Counted from the first letter of the stretch, positions 19,771 to 30,024 are shown. The stretch is 64,000 nucleotides of DNA from Alteromonas portus (GCF_005117025.1 NZ_SWCO01000007.1:248001-312000), one strand, 5' to 3'. The notes: generated by a model not told the origin, from the letters alone. Made by a program: numbers and translations.

Positions 19771-21603
19771 ATGTGTGGAATTGTTGGCGCTGTTGCTGAA
19801 CGTAACGTGGTAGAAATTCTTCTAGAAGGGTTAAAAAGGCTCGAATATCGCGGTTATGATTCAGCCGGCGTTGCGCTGTTGCAAAACGACGGCACGCTAA
19901 CGCGTATTCGTCGTACCGGTAAAGTACAAGAGCTTGCTGATGCGGTAGCAGAAGGTGAAGCACTCGGAACAACCGGCATCGCTCATACCCGTTGGGCTAC
20001 TCACGGAGGTGTGACGGAAGCAAATGCACACCCGCATTTTTCAACCGAACGTGTGGCTGTGGTCCACAACGGCATTATTGAAAATTACGTAAGTTTAAAG
20101 GCGAAGCTAAAAGAGCAAGGCTACACCTTTACCAGTGACACAGACACTGAGACTATCGCACATACCGTGCACGAAGAGCTGAAGGCAGGTAAGACATTAC
20201 TTGACGCGGTACAAAGTGCGGTGAAGACCTTCCACGGTGCGTACGGCACTGTCATCATGGACAAAGAAGATCCTAGTCGCGTGGTAGTCGCGCGCTCAGG
20301 CAGCCCGCTTGTTATTGGTCTGGGCCTTGGCGAAAACTTCATCGCGTCAGACCAAATGGCACTGTTACCAGTAACACGCCGCTTTATCTTTTTAGAAGAA
20401 GGCGATGTGGCAGAGATTACCCGTCGTGAAGTTAAAATTTTCGATAAAGACGGAAACGCTATTGAGCGCGAAGTGATTGAATCGAATATCGAGCACGATG
20501 CCGGTGACAAAGCGGGTTACCGCCACTACATGCTGAAGGAAATTCACGAGCAGCCAACGGTTGTGCGTAATGCGCTTAAAGATCGTATTGATGAAAATGG
20601 TCTTACCGCAGATGTATTTGGTCAAGGGGCTGACGACATATTCAAAAAAGTACAGCATGTACAAATAATTGCCTGCGGTACGAGTTATCACGCAGGTATG
20701 ACGGCGCGCTACTGGCTAGAGCAGTATGCAAATGTATCGTGTAATGTAGAAATTGCATCAGAATTCCGTTATCGCAAGTCAGTGGTTCACCCGAACAGCT
20801 TGCTTATTACCATTTCTCAATCAGGCGAGACAGCCGATACACTAGCTGCCCTTCGCTTGGCGAAAGAACTGGGTTATATGTCGAGTTTGACTATTTGTAA
20901 CGTTCAGGGCTCGTCATTGGTGCGCGAATCTGACCTTGCATTTATGACCCGTGCAGGCGCGGAAATTGGGGTAGCGTCTACCAAAGCTTTCACTACCCAA
21001 CTCACCGCTTTTTTAATGCTGACACTGGCGCTTGGCAAAGAAAACGGTATGACTGACGCCGATAGTAAGGCCATTGTGTCTGCGCTTCACAGCTTGCCTG
21101 CCAAACTTGAAGAAACCTTGGCTATTACAAACGGAATCGAAGATTTAGCGGAAGAGTTTGCCGATAAAAACCACAGTTTATTCCTAGGTCGTGGCGATCA
21201 ATACCCTATTGCCATGGAAGGGGCGCTTAAACTTAAAGAGATTTCTTACATTCACGCCGAAGCCTACGCGTCTGGTGAATTGAAGCACGGCCCGCTTGCG
21301 CTTATTGATGATGAAATGCCCGTTATTGTGGTTGCACCGAATAATGAACTGCTCGAAAAACTAAAATCGAACGTTGAAGAAGTGCGCGCCCGTGGCGGTA
21401 TTATGTATGTATTTGCCGATAAAGATGCCGCGTTTGCAGGGGATGAAACCATGCGCGTTATCGACGTACCGCACTGCGACGAGCCAATCGCACCTATCAT
21501 CTACACCTTGCCACTACAGCTTTTGAGCTACTACGTAGCGCTAATTAAGGGCACCGACGTTGACCAGCCGCGTAACTTGGCGAAGTCGGTAACGGTGGAA
21601 TAA
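19771..21603 (+). CDS. glmS: Glutamine--fructose-6-phosphate aminotransferase (isomerizing)
   Basis: 610 aa. It forms glucosamine-6-P from fructose-6-P and glutamine. The N-terminal glutaminase begins MCGIVGAV with Cys2 as nucleophile after Met removal, followed by [19 protein letters not shown]-type [10 protein letters not shown] and [10 protein letters not shown]. Two SIS domains follow ([48 protein letters not shown]), ending in [13 protein letters not shown], the conserved C-terminus that closes the active site. It is in an operon with the DeoR-family gene and ends at a strong terminator. Confidence 0.97.
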   Translation: MCGIVGAVAERNVVEILLEGLKRLEYRGYDSAGVALLQNDGTLTRIRRTGKVQELADAVAEGEALGTTGIAHTRWATHGGVTEANAHPHFSTERVAVVHNGIIENYVSLKAKLKEQGYTFTSDTDTETIAHTVHEELKAGKTLLDAVQSAVKTFHGAYGTVIMDKEDPSRVVVARSGSPLVIGLGLGENFIASDQMALLPVTRRFIFLEEGDVAEITRREVKIFDKDGNAIEREVIESNIEHDAGDKAGYRHYMLKEIHEQPTVVRNALKDRIDENGLTADVFGQGADDIFKKVQHVQIIACGTSYHAGMTARYWLEQYANVSCNVEIASEFRYRKSVVHPNSLLITISQSGETADTLAALRLAKELGYMSSLTICNVQGSSLVRESDLAFMTRAGAEIGVASTKAFTTQLTAFLMLTLALGKENGMTDADSKAIVSALHSLPAKLEETLAITNGIEDLAEEFADKNHSLFLGRGDQYPIAMEGALKLKEISYIHAEAYASGELKHGPLALIDDEMPVIVVAPNNELLEKLKSNVEEVRARGGIMYVFADKDAAFAGDETMRVIDVPHCDEPIAPIIYTLPLQLLSYYVALIKGTDVDQPRNLAKSVTVE

Positions 21604-21659
21604 AAGTGTGACGGTGGAATAGGGTAACGCCACTAAAGCTTGTGTTAATACTCAAAATC

Positions 21660-21690
21660 AAAGCCTGCGACTGACAAATTCGCAGGCTTT
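21660..21690 (+). terminator. Rho-independent terminator of glmR-glmS
   Basis: AAAGCCTGCGA / TCGCAGGCTTT, 11-bp perfect stem with a 9-nt loop, followed by TTCGTTT. Confidence 0.85.
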
Positions 21691-21890
21691 TTCGTTTATT
21701 AAATGCCGTCTCTGAGTGAGATCAGCAAGGCATTTTGACTACACAACTCTTAACTACACACCTCTTAATTCATCGCCACTTTATCGACAAACCCTCCCCA
21801 CCCGTCTTACATCACCAAAACACCCGTTGTAAAACGGGTAGTGAGTTCATACTTATAAACAATCATTAAGTTTCAACATCGCGAGGCAAT

Positions 21891-22877
21891 ATGGCTATTC
21901 CATACTCACTGCTAGATTTGGCGCCAATATCTGAAGGGTTTGGCGTGAAAGACGCGCTACATAACTCAAAGCTGATGGCTATGGAAGCTGAGCGCAGTGG
22001 CTATGAGCGTGTGTGGTTAGCCGAGCATCACGGCATGCGAGGTGTGGCCAGTTCTGCCACCTCGGTGGTGTTAACCCATATTGCCAATGCCACCTCTACC
22101 ATTAAAGTTGGGGCTGGTGGTATTATGCTGCCGAATCATGCACCTTTGGTTATTGCCGAACAATTTGGCACCTTGGCTGAATTATTTCCCAATCGTATTG
22201 AGCTAGGGCTTGGTCGTGCACCAGGCACTGATATGTCAACTGCACGCGCGCTTCGCCGTAACTTACAAAGCGATGTAGATAGTTACCCAGAAGATATTAA
22301 AGAACTTCAGTATTATTTGGGTACACCTAAAGAAGGTCAGCCAATTGTTGCAGTGCCTGGGGCTAATACACATGTGCCCCTATGGTTACTCGGTTCTAGC
22401 TTATACAGTGCCCAAGTAGCGGCACAAATGGGACTACCTTATTCGTTCGCTTCGCATTTTGCACCCGATGCACTCTTTGATGCACTTCATGTTTACCGCA
22501 ATATGTTTAAAGCCTCGTCCCAGCTGTCATCTCCAAAAGCGATGGCGGGCGTTATGGTGGTAATTGCGGAAACCGATAGCGAGGCAGAACTGCTATTTAC
22601 CTCTGTGAAGCAGCAATTTATGAACATGCGACGAGGTCTTAACAAGCCTTTCGCTAAGCCTATGCCTAACTTTGACGAATACTGCACGGCGACTGACGAG
22701 GCAATGTTATCTAGTGTGTTGAGATATGCGCTAGTAGGCTCTAAAGAGACCGTGCGAAACAAGCTAGCCCAATTTGTTGAAGCTACAGAGATTGATGAAA
22801 TTATCGTGTCTATGCCTATTTACGATATAGAAGCGCGTTTATTTAGTGTTAAAACGTTTGCTGATATCGTGTCCTAA
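21891..22877 (+). CDS. Luciferase-like monooxygenase family protein (LLM-class flavin oxidoreductase)
   Basis: 328 aa, a TIM-barrel flavin-dependent enzyme of the bacterial luciferase superfamily. Family hallmarks are [31 protein letters not shown] and [13 protein letters not shown], which together match the YhbW/MsnO8 branch. This branch uses reduced FMN from a partner reductase; the substrate is unknown and no reductase is adjacent. It has its own promoter region after the glmS terminator and is probably monocistronic. Confidence 0.88.
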   Translation: MAIPYSLLDLAPISEGFGVKDALHNSKLMAMEAERSGYERVWLAEHHGMRGVASSATSVVLTHIANATSTIKVGAGGIMLPNHAPLVIAEQFGTLAELFPNRIELGLGRAPGTDMSTARALRRNLQSDVDSYPEDIKELQYYLGTPKEGQPIVAVPGANTHVPLWLLGSSLYSAQVAAQMGLPYSFASHFAPDALFDALHVYRNMFKASSQLSSPKAMAGVMVVIAETDSEAELLFTSVKQQFMNMRRGLNKPFAKPMPNFDEYCTATDEAMLSSVLRYALVGSKETVRNKLAQFVEATEIDEIIVSMPIYDIEARLFSVKTFADIVS

Positions 22878-22885
22878 CGCATAAA

Positions 22886-22921
22886 AAGTTATGACCAGTT
22901 TTTAATATTTGGTTATAACTT
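22886..22921 (+). terminator. Hairpin after the luciferase-like gene
   Basis: AAGTTATGACCA / TGGTTATAACTT pair over 12 bp with one G-U pair and a 12-nt AT-rich loop, followed by CTTCTTC. It starts 9 nt after the stop. Confidence 0.45.
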
Positions 22922-23001
22922 CTTCTATGCAACACCTTAGAATAACTTTATGATATGGCGTGATATATGTATTTTTATTTAGTTATTACAGGTTTACAGT
23001 C

Positions 23002-24024
23002 ATGCTCAAGGTCTGGTTTTCCTTTTTCTTTGCGTTTGTTTTTTCTGTGGCGAACTTAAGTTCAGCACAAGCGAAAGAAGCGCTGGACCTTGTTATCCTA
23101 GAAACGCTCCCAGTTCCTATTGTTGCTGAATCACGGGCCGAATTTGAAAAAGAGCTTATTCGAATTATGCCTGATCACGATTTCAACGTAACCACTTACA
23201 ACGCTGAGGGATCTGAGGTGCGCGCTAAGGAGATTCTTACTGAACTTGCCCTTGAGCCAGCACCAGATCTTATTGTATCTGTTGCCACACTTGCCACCCG
23301 CGCGTTGAACGCGTCTGAAGAGTTTGTTGATACGCCAAAGCTTTTTATGGTTGTTTCTGCTCCTGTTGAAGAAGGAATAGTTCCTGCTATTGGCGCTACA
23401 AGCAAACGCAATATGACAGGCGAATCGCACGTGCTTGATGCAAAGGTAAAGCTTGATATGTTGGATGGGGTTCTTAGAGCATCTAAGCCAACATCACCTT
23501 TCACCATAGGTTTAGTACATTCGACTTACCCCTCTTCGAGTAATTTGGTAAATCAATTACTCGCGTTAGACAGCGACTATGAAAACATAAACTTGGTGGC
23601 AGTTAGTACGCCGTACTTAGAAGGTGACGAAGGGCGTGTAGAAATGACGGATAATATAGTAGATAGCTTAAATCAGAAGCGTTCAGAACTTGATGGTTAT
23701 TGGCTTTCTTCGGGTCCGTTAGCCGAAGCTAATGGATTAGTGGAGAAAGTAAAAGAAACGAGTGGGCTACTTCCTTTATTTGCTGAAAGTATTTCATCTG
23801 TTAAAGATGGCGCGCTAATTGGTGTGGTATCTGAACCTGCTAGCATTGGAAAATCAGCTGCGAGAAAAGCGAAGCTGATTCTAGAGAAAAAATCGGCGAG
23901 AGACATTCCCGTTGGTAAAATGGACACGTACACTGTTGCAGTTAATGTAACTACGGCAATTAAACTACAATTGCCAATCCCATCGAGTTACTTAAAACTT
24001 TCAAAAGAACATGTGTATCACTAA
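23002..24024 (+). CDS. ABC-type substrate-binding protein (COG2984-like), sensor partner
   Basis: 340 aa from the ATG at 23002; the preceding in-frame ATG at 22960 adds a non-signal extension. The signal peptide is VWFSFFFAFVFSVANLSSAQA. Two lobes with short periodic motifs (PDLIVSVATLATRAL, PFTIGLVHSTYPSSSNLVNQL, DGALIGVVSEPASIGKSAA, PVGKMDTYTVAVN) fit the uncharacterised ABC transporter periplasmic component family. No permease or ATPase follows. Instead the next gene, 19 bp on, is a histidine kinase, so it likely presents a ligand to that kinase (inference). Confidence 0.8.
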   Translation: MLKVWFSFFFAFVFSVANLSSAQAKEALDLVILETLPVPIVAESRAEFEKELIRIMPDHDFNVTTYNAEGSEVRAKEILTELALEPAPDLIVSVATLATRALNASEEFVDTPKLFMVVSAPVEEGIVPAIGATSKRNMTGESHVLDAKVKLDMLDGVLRASKPTSPFTIGLVHSTYPSSSNLVNQLLALDSDYENINLVAVSTPYLEGDEGRVEMTDNIVDSLNQKRSELDGYWLSSGPLAEANGLVEKVKETSGLLPLFAESISSVKDGALIGVVSEPASIGKSAARKAKLILEKKSARDIPVGKMDTYTVAVNVTTAIKLQLPIPSSYLKLSKEHVYH

Positions 24025-24043
24025 GGCCTAATTAGAAGTAAGT

Positions 24044-25969
24044 ATGCGGATTAAATCGAAACTGCTGGTTATATACATACCAATTTTATTAATTGGTATG
24101 GCGCTTACGGGGTATTGGGCTTATTTGACAGCGTACGACTCTGTGCGCGAAAGGGAATATCAGCTTCTTACTCAAACCCTTACGCTTAACGTCTTGGAAA
24201 TCATAGATGAGAGACGAGAACTGCTTATTGAGTCAGGGCTAGAAAACGTACCTGTGTTTCGCGAGGCTTATCAAAAAGAAGTGTTTGAAGAGCTAAAGTC
24301 GCTTCAGCAGGCTACTGACCGTCACTTTGCTATAAGCGATAGAAGTACAGGTACCGTAATATTTAGTACATCTGAAAGTAAAGTTGTGCTGAAAGCGGAA
24401 GACGCTAAAAAAGCAACAATAGCTAACCGACGAGTGGCATTTGGCGAGTCGAATGTAAACGATACGGATGTATTGTTTGCGTGTGCTGTATTTGCCCCTT
24501 GGAATTGGAAAGTCACGGTACTACAGGCTGCCGAGCCGCTGCAATCCTCGTTATTCACAATAGCGTGGCTAACCTCTTTAGTTACACTGTTTGCCGTTGT
24601 TATCGTTAGTTTGCTTATGGGCAAAGTAACGCAGGTATTTGTTGTCTCTCCCATTGAAAAAATCAAATCAGCAGCAAGTCGCATTGCTATCGACCACAAA
24701 AAGGTGAGTATTGACCTTCAGCAAAACGACGAATTAGGAAGCTTGGCTCGCGATGTTGAAGCAATGTCGGAAGAGATTGAGCAATACGTAGCGCAGGCCC
24801 AACAGGCGAATCGCGCGAAAACGGATTTCCTTGCCGTGATGAGTCATGAAATCCGAACGCCGCTAAACGGTATCCAAGGGCTGGCAACGCTGCTTCTAGA
24901 TACACCGCTTTCAGACAAACAGCATCAGTATGCCAGCGACCTGAAATCGTCAGCATCCATTCTCGCTACGGTAATAAACGATGTTTTAGACCTTTCTAAA
25001 ATTGAGTCGGGCATGTCAGAGGTGGACGTTACAGAGTTCGATCTCGACGCTATGCTTAATGACCTTATAACGTTATTAGGGACCAATGCTAGCGCCAACA
25101 GTACTCGTTTGATTTACAGCAGTAAGAATATGGAATCGGTGGCTGTCACCAGTGACATTACTAAGCTTCGTCAAATTATTATTAATCTTGTAAGCAATGC
25201 CATTAAATTTACGCACAAAGGTACAGTGAGTATTTCGGCTAAGCTTAAACAACCGTCAACAGAAGCAATGAGCGATAACCGTTTAGTTATTGCGGTTAAA
25301 GATACTGGAATAGGTATTGAGCCAGACAGGCTTGAGCATATTTTCGATAAGTTCACGCAATCTGACTCATCAATTACGCGCAAATACGGCGGTACAGGGC
25401 TAGGCCTTGCTATTGCCAAGCAACTTGCGCAAATTCTAGGTGGCGATATTAAAGTAGTGAGCAAGGTAGGTGAAGGCTCATGCTTTACTGTCACTGCAGA
25501 TGTTCAGTCTCGACTTAAATCTGACTCGTCAATTGAGTCATCGTCTGCACGTAAAGCCCAAGGCGCAAGCCTACCAACAGACCTTAAGGTTCTGTTAGCG
25601 GAAGACAACGCAATTAATGCTGTTGTAGCACAAGCATTGTTAGAGCAGTTACATTGTCATGTAGAGCATGTTGATAATGGATTGAAAGCCGCAGCGCGTG
25701 TTGAAGAAGGGGGGATTGATGTGGTCTTCATGGACGTGCACATGCCAGTTATGGATGGCATAGAAGCGACGAAACGCATAAGAAAACTTGAGGGCGAACT
25801 TAGCAAAACCCCTGTGATCGGCCTTACTGCAGAGGCGTTTAAAGAGCGCCACATCTCGTTTAAGCAGGCGGGAATGGATGATATCGTCACCAAGCCGGTT
25901 ACTGTTGAAGCGCTGCAAGAAAGTTTGTTAAAACTGGCGCTTAACAAAGAAGTTCCTGATAATAGTTAA
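24044..25969 (+). CDS. Hybrid sensor histidine kinase with receiver domain
   Basis: 641 aa. TM1 (residues 7-28), a periplasmic domain of about 140 aa, TM2 (SLFTIAWLTSLVTLFAVVIVSLLMG, about 168-192), HAMP, HisKA with phospho-acceptor His268 in AVMSHEIRTPLNG, then HATPase_c with N-box INLVSNAIKFTH, DTGIGIEPD and KYGGTGLGLAIAKQL. The C-terminal receiver has acceptor Asp564 in VVFMDVHMPVMDG and KPVTVEAL. It autophosphorylates and passes the phosphate to its own receiver. Upstream is a periplasmic binding protein and downstream a diguanylate cyclase, which suggests one signalling unit. Confidence 0.93.
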   Translation: MRIKSKLLVIYIPILLIGMALTGYWAYLTAYDSVREREYQLLTQTLTLNVLEIIDERRELLIESGLENVPVFREAYQKEVFEELKSLQQATDRHFAISDRSTGTVIFSTSESKVVLKAEDAKKATIANRRVAFGESNVNDTDVLFACAVFAPWNWKVTVLQAAEPLQSSLFTIAWLTSLVTLFAVVIVSLLMGKVTQVFVVSPIEKIKSAASRIAIDHKKVSIDLQQNDELGSLARDVEAMSEEIEQYVAQAQQANRAKTDFLAVMSHEIRTPLNGIQGLATLLLDTPLSDKQHQYASDLKSSASILATVINDVLDLSKIESGMSEVDVTEFDLDAMLNDLITLLGTNASANSTRLIYSSKNMESVAVTSDITKLRQIIINLVSNAIKFTHKGTVSISAKLKQPSTEAMSDNRLVIAVKDTGIGIEPDRLEHIFDKFTQSDSSITRKYGGTGLGLAIAKQLAQILGGDIKVVSKVGEGSCFTVTADVQSRLKSDSSIESSSARKAQGASLPTDLKVLLAEDNAINAVVAQALLEQLHCHVEHVDNGLKAAARVEEGGIDVVFMDVHMPVMDGIEATKRIRKLEGELSKTPVIGLTAEAFKERHISFKQAGMDDIVTKPVTVEALQESLLKLALNKEVPDNS

Positions 25970-26071
25970 AGCTACTCAGCGTCAATATGCTGAGTTTACA
26001 ACACCGATGATGATTGCCATCATTGGTTGGGTTGGAACGCTTTAATGGTAAGGAATTGCTTGAGGTGATCT

Positions 26072-27142
26072 GTGCAAATCAATAGACCCAGCGAGTTACT
26101 TCGGCTGCGAATAGCCCTCATTATTGGTGCTGTGCTTGTACTTGGCTTTATGATTGCCGACCTCATGTTACTTCCAAGCAATATGTATCAGCTGTACATA
26201 TTTGACCGCCTACTTCTGCAACTTCCTATTATATTATTTGTTGTTGCTGTCTCCTTCTGGCGGCGGTTTATTCAATATCGAGCTTTTATTTTTGCCGGCT
26301 TGGTTATCGCACTCTCCTACAGTAACTATTGGTTAATATGGGTTTGCTGGGATGAACACAGCTTTATTTTTCCCTACGAGGGGACAATCCTCTATGCATT
26401 CTTTTGTGTATTTGCATTGGGTATACCATTCAAACTCGCTATTGCGGCCAACGTTATCAATATCCTAGGGTTTTTAGGGCTGATGTGGATAGCGCCGGTG
26501 TACGGCGATAGAGTCTTAATTTCTGTAGCATTTGTATCTGGCTCATTATTTATTTGTGCTTATGCTCGCTACCGGCTCGATCGCAGCGTGCGCATGCTCA
26601 AAGAAACAAACGAAAGGTTATTAAAGCTTAGCAAATACGATCCGCTATCCGATCTACTTAATCGGCGCGCCTTTCGGGAGCAAAGCGAAAAGCTGTTGGC
26701 ATTGAGTAAACGTCATAATGTATCTATGGCTGTTTTAATGCTCGATTTAGATGATTTCAAAAAATACAACGACAGTTTTGGTCATCAGCAGGGTGATGAA
26801 GCAATAAAAGTTCAGGCGCGCATTATGAAAGAGGTCTTTAAGCGCGAAACAGATATATTAGGCCGATACGGCGGCGAAGAATTTATTGTTGTTTTAAGTG
26901 ATATAAATAAAGAGCAGGTCGAAAAGCACGCCAAGGCATTACTCGATAAATGGCGTGAGGCTAAACTAAAACATGCTGAGGGAGCCAAATATCCGCTAAT
27001 GAGTTGTTCAATTGGTGTGGCTTACGCCAAATCGGTTGACGACATTTCTATTGACTGGATCATTGATGAAGCTGATAAGGCACTTTATAAAGCCAAGGAA
27101 AAAGGTAAAGCGCAGTTCGTGCTTAAAGAAGCGCAGTGCTGA
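26072..27142 (+). CDS. Membrane diguanylate cyclase (GGEEF)
   Basis: 356 aa, GTG start with GAGGTG upstream. The N-terminal ~185 residues form about six TM helices (LRIALIIGAVLVLGFMIADL, LPIILFVVAVSFW and others). The C-terminal GGDEF domain is intact: LMLDLDDFKKYNDSFGHQQGDEA and GRYGGEEF at residues 264-271, so synthesis of c-di-GMP is expected. No RxxD inhibitory site is obvious: the residues before the motif are RETDILGRYGGEEF, where RETD does fit RxxD at the usual spacing, so product inhibition is possible. It lies 102 bp behind the histidine kinase. Confidence 0.92.
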   Translation: MQINRPSELLRLRIALIIGAVLVLGFMIADLMLLPSNMYQLYIFDRLLLQLPIILFVVAVSFWRRFIQYRAFIFAGLVIALSYSNYWLIWVCWDEHSFIFPYEGTILYAFFCVFALGIPFKLAIAANVINILGFLGLMWIAPVYGDRVLISVAFVSGSLFICAYARYRLDRSVRMLKETNERLLKLSKYDPLSDLLNRRAFREQSEKLLALSKRHNVSMAVLMLDLDDFKKYNDSFGHQQGDEAIKVQARIMKEVFKRETDILGRYGGEEFIVVLSDINKEQVEKHAKALLDKWREAKLKHAEGAKYPLMSCSIGVAYAKSVDDISIDWIIDEADKALYKAKEKGKAQFVLKEAQC

Positions 27143-27159
27143 TAACGTCACTGCGCTTC
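27128..27159. terminator. Hairpin spanning the cyclase stop codon
   Basis: GAAGCGCAGTG / CACTGCGCTTC form an 11-bp perfect stem around the TGA at 27140-27142. On the minus strand the stem is followed by TTTAAG and would end the opposing MDR gene. It is located in the short gap between two convergent genes. Confidence 0.6.
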
Positions 27160-27171
27160 AATGTTAGCGCT

Positions 27172-28170
27172 TTATAACTTTACTATCATTTTTCCGGTGT
27201 TTTTACCTTCAAACAACATGTTTAAGCCTTTCTCGGCATTGTCTAAACCTTCAATCGTATGCGCGCGATACTTTATTTTCCCTTGCTGTACGTATGGTGT
27301 GAGCTTTTCTAAAAGCTGTGGGACTTCTCCCCAATGGTCTGGCATAGCAAAACCGCGAATATTGACCCGCTTTTTGATTAGCGGTATCCAGTTTGGTCCT
27401 GGCGCAGGGCTGTCCGACTGATAATCTGCAATCATACCGCACACCACTATCCGCCCATGTGTATTCATTCGGTTAAAGATATGCTGTTGAATCGGTCCAC
27501 CCGTATTCTCAAAGAATACATCGACTTTGTCTGGCGTTAATTCGGCTAGTTTTTCCTGTAAATCGTCAGTTTTGTAATTAATGGCACCGTCAAATCCAAG
27601 TTCATTTACAATCCAATTGGCCTTGTCGTCACTGCCTACTACCCCGATTACGCGCAGTCCATCAGCTTTTGCTAGTTGGCCTACAATTGAACCTACAGAG
27701 CCCGCTGCACCTGTGACAACAAGCGTCTCACCTTCTTTAGGCTCGCCAAAGTTGTAAAGGCCTGTGGTGGCAGTTAAACCGGGTAATGCAAAAACACAAA
27801 GTGCCATTTCTTCTGTAACACCTTGCTGCAATTTGTTAAACCCTGCGCCATCGCTAAGCACATATTCGCTCCAGCCAGTCATGCCCATGACTTTATCACC
27901 TACTGTAAAGTCTGGGTTTTTAGACTCAACTACTTCGCCCACACCGCTTGAGCGCATTACATCGCCCAGCTCTACAGGAGGAATATAACTTTCTCTGTCT
28001 TCACTCATCCATCCTAGCATTGCAGGATCTAAAGACATGTAAGTCTGCTTAACTAATATTTGACCGTCTTTTAGCTTTGGTATTTCAAGTTCTTTCGTCT
28101 CGAATAGGTGTGGACCTATTTTCCCATCGTCGGGACGCTTTACCAGCGTGATGGCTTTATATGTCGACAT
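27172..28170 (-). CDS. Zinc-free medium-chain NADP-dependent oxidoreductase (CurA/YncB-like)
   Basis: 332 aa from the ATG at 28170, which has a strong AGGAGG five bases upstream; an upstream in-frame start at 28233 would begin inside an inverted repeat. It belongs to the NADP-dependent alkenal double-bond reductase/curcumin reductase group: QTYMSLDPAMLGWMSEDRESY, GDVMRSSGVGEVVESK and the nucleotide-binding VVTGAAGSVGSIVGQLAK, then FENTGGPIQQHIFNRM and RVNIRGFAM. No zinc ligands are present. It probably reduces alpha,beta-unsaturated carbonyls. It is divergent from fadL, with a PsrA-like inverted repeat between. Confidence 0.9.
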   Translation of the reverse strand: MSTYKAITLVKRPDDGKIGPHLFETKELEIPKLKDGQILVKQTYMSLDPAMLGWMSEDRESYIPPVELGDVMRSSGVGEVVESKNPDFTVGDKVMGMTGWSEYVLSDGAGFNKLQQGVTEEMALCVFALPGLTATTGLYNFGEPKEGETLVVTGAAGSVGSIVGQLAKADGLRVIGVVGSDDKANWIVNELGFDGAINYKTDDLQEKLAELTPDKVDVFFENTGGPIQQHIFNRMNTHGRIVVCGMIADYQSDSPAPGPNWIPLIKKRVNIRGFAMPDHWGEVPQLLEKLTPYVQQGKIKYRAHTIEGLDNAEKGLNMLFEGKNTGKMIVKL

Positions 28171-28209
28171 TGTATCCTCCTGTACATGTAAAAGGGGTCT
28201 GGCGGTGTG

Positions 28210-28241
28210 CCCAACATTGAAACGCAGTTTCAATAGTTGGG
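28210..28241. promoter_or_regulatory. Long inverted repeat with PsrA-like core, upstream of the MDR gene
   Basis: CCCAAC-ATTGAAAC-GCA-GTTTCAAT-A-GTTGGG: 14 paired bases with one bulged A. The core GAAAC-GCA-GTTTC fits the published (C/G)AAAC-N2-4-GTTT(G/C) pattern of the TetR-type fatty-acid regulator PsrA. It lies 40 bp ahead of the MDR start and about 320 bp from fadL, in a 388-bp gene-free gap. Confidence 0.45.
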
Positions 28242-28494
28242 ATCACCTTTTGACTGTAAAGATAGGGTGGGGATTATTGCTATAAACACAAGCTGGATGG
28301 GGGGCGCATTCATAAACTGAATTAAAAGATAATCCAAGACACTAAGGTGTTAGTACCACTTCATTAATGCGCTGTTAACAATGTTGTGATCTTTAGTTAA
28401 CCATAAATTAGCAATTTTGCTTATAAATGCGCCGAAATTGTAGCTAAAATTGTAAAAAATGCGATAAAAGTGCGTAAATAACGTTTACTTGCAT

Positions 28495-28510
28495 TGAACA
28501 AAACTGTTCA
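28495..28510. promoter_or_regulatory. Palindrome TGAACA-AAAC-TGTTCA upstream of fadL
   Basis: Perfect 6-bp arms with a 4-bp spacer, 48 bp before the fadL ATG, within the likely promoter or leader. Possible operator; the cognate regulator is not known. Confidence 0.35.
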
Positions 28511-28558
28511 TATCCGTAGAATGCCGGATGCAATTTTCCCTATTACTATGAGTATCTT

Positions 28559-29914
28559 ATGAAGCAACAGTTTTCTTTACGTGCCTCAGTTTGCTTAGCG
28601 CTTGCTACCTTAGCCTCTTCTTCTGCGCTGGCAGCTGGATTCCAAGTTAATGAACACAGCGCAAATGGCCTAGGCCGCGCAATGGCTGGCCAAGCAGCTA
28701 AGCCAGAGAATGCCTCTATTTTAGCAACTAACCCTGCAGCAATTGGTGTATTTAAAGAAGCTGAGTTCAGTGCTTCGGTAAGCTTTATTGACCCGAATGT
28801 TGATATTAATGGTGTGGTTACCTATGACCTTGGCGACTCTACTGTTGGTGGTGGTGCTGCGCAGGAAGACAACATCGCAGATACTGCGATTGTGCCAGGT
28901 TTCTTCTATGTTTCGCCTATCAATGATGAACTATCTGCTGGTGTGGGTGTTTTTACTACCTACGGCCTTCGCTCAGATTACTCAGATGATTTCGGTGCGC
29001 TTCATTTTGCTGATACAGCGGAAGTGAAAACCGTAACAATTAACCCAGCGGTTTCATATAAAGTGAACAAGCAGCTTATGGTTGGCTTTGGTTTGAACAT
29101 CACGTATGCAGAAGCTGAAATTGGCTCTGGCGTTTCAAATACGCTTGTAGACACTTTAGTTACTCTAGCGCCAAGCGCTGAGGCACTAGGCGTTACTTTG
29201 CCAGAGCTTACTGCTGGTAACTCACTATTTAGTATGGAAGGTGATGACATAGGCTTCGGCTGGAATGCGGGTGTTTTCTGGCAGCCGACAGATATGACTA
29301 ATATCGCGCTTTCATACCGTGCTGAAACAAAATTAGAGCTTGAAGGTGAAGTATCTTCAGAAACGCCTATTTTCCCTATTAACCTTAACCAGCCTGGTAG
29401 CCTAGATTTGAACCTTGCGGCTATTACCGAGCTAGCGGTTGATCAGAAGATCGATAACCAATGGTCTGTACAGGCAAGTTTGACGTTTACCGATTGGAGT
29501 ACGTTCGAGAAGCTTGAAGCCAACCTAGAAGACGGCGTAGATTTCTTAATTAAAGAAGAAAACTTCGATGACTCATGGCGTGCAGCGCTAGGTGTAACTT
29601 ACATCTTAAATGACGAAATCACCCTTCGTGCTGGCTATGCTTATGACGATGGCGTGGTATCAGTAGAAAACCGTTCACTAAGTATCCCAGACACTGACCG
29701 TCACTGGTTCTCTGGTGGTATGACTTACACTATGAGCAAAGATACATCGATTGACCTTGCTTACGTATTTATTGATGGTCGTGAAGCAGATATCAATAAA
29801 GACAGAACTATTTTAAGTGATGTTCTTCCAGGTACTGACTTTACTACTAATTTCACCGGTACACAGTCAGCTACTGCGCACATTCTTAGTGTTCAAATGA
29901 ACACTCGCTTCTAA
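28559..29914 (+). CDS. fadL: Outer-membrane long-chain fatty acid transporter
   Basis: 451 aa. After a signal peptide ending SSALAAGFQVNE it has the FadL N-terminal hatch signature EHSANGLGRAMAGQAA with NPAAIG, and then alternating beta-strands ending in the terminal aromatic HILSVQMNTRF. FadL imports hydrophobic compounds, usually long-chain fatty acids, through the outer membrane. The mature N-terminal residues AGFQ are conserved in the family. It is monocistronic with a good terminator. A palindrome 48 bp upstream may control it. Confidence 0.93.
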   Translation: MKQQFSLRASVCLALATLASSSALAAGFQVNEHSANGLGRAMAGQAAKPENASILATNPAAIGVFKEAEFSASVSFIDPNVDINGVVTYDLGDSTVGGGAAQEDNIADTAIVPGFFYVSPINDELSAGVGVFTTYGLRSDYSDDFGALHFADTAEVKTVTINPAVSYKVNKQLMVGFGLNITYAEAEIGSGVSNTLVDTLVTLAPSAEALGVTLPELTAGNSLFSMEGDDIGFGWNAGVFWQPTDMTNIALSYRAETKLELEGEVSSETPIFPINLNQPGSLDLNLAAITELAVDQKIDNQWSVQASLTFTDWSTFEKLEANLEDGVDFLIKEENFDDSWRAALGVTYILNDEITLRAGYAYDDGVVSVENRSLSIPDTDRHWFSGGMTYTMSKDTSIDLAYVFIDGREADINKDRTILSDVLPGTDFTTNFTGTQSATAHILSVQMNTRF

Positions 29915-29939
29915 ATACAAAGAAGCACAAAGCAATAAA

Positions 29940-29965
29940 AAAGGCAGCGTTTTTACGCTGCCTTT
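29940..29965. terminator. Terminator between fadL and the LysR gene
   Basis: AAAGGCAGCGT-TTTT-ACGCTGCCTTT, 11-bp perfect stem. A-rich on the left and T-containing on the right, so it may serve both converging genes. Confidence 0.8.
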
Positions 29966-30024
29966 GTCGTTTTAGGCGTTGTGTTTTTTTATGCCTGTTA
30001 AGGTGGCTTACTTCTGTCTAACGA

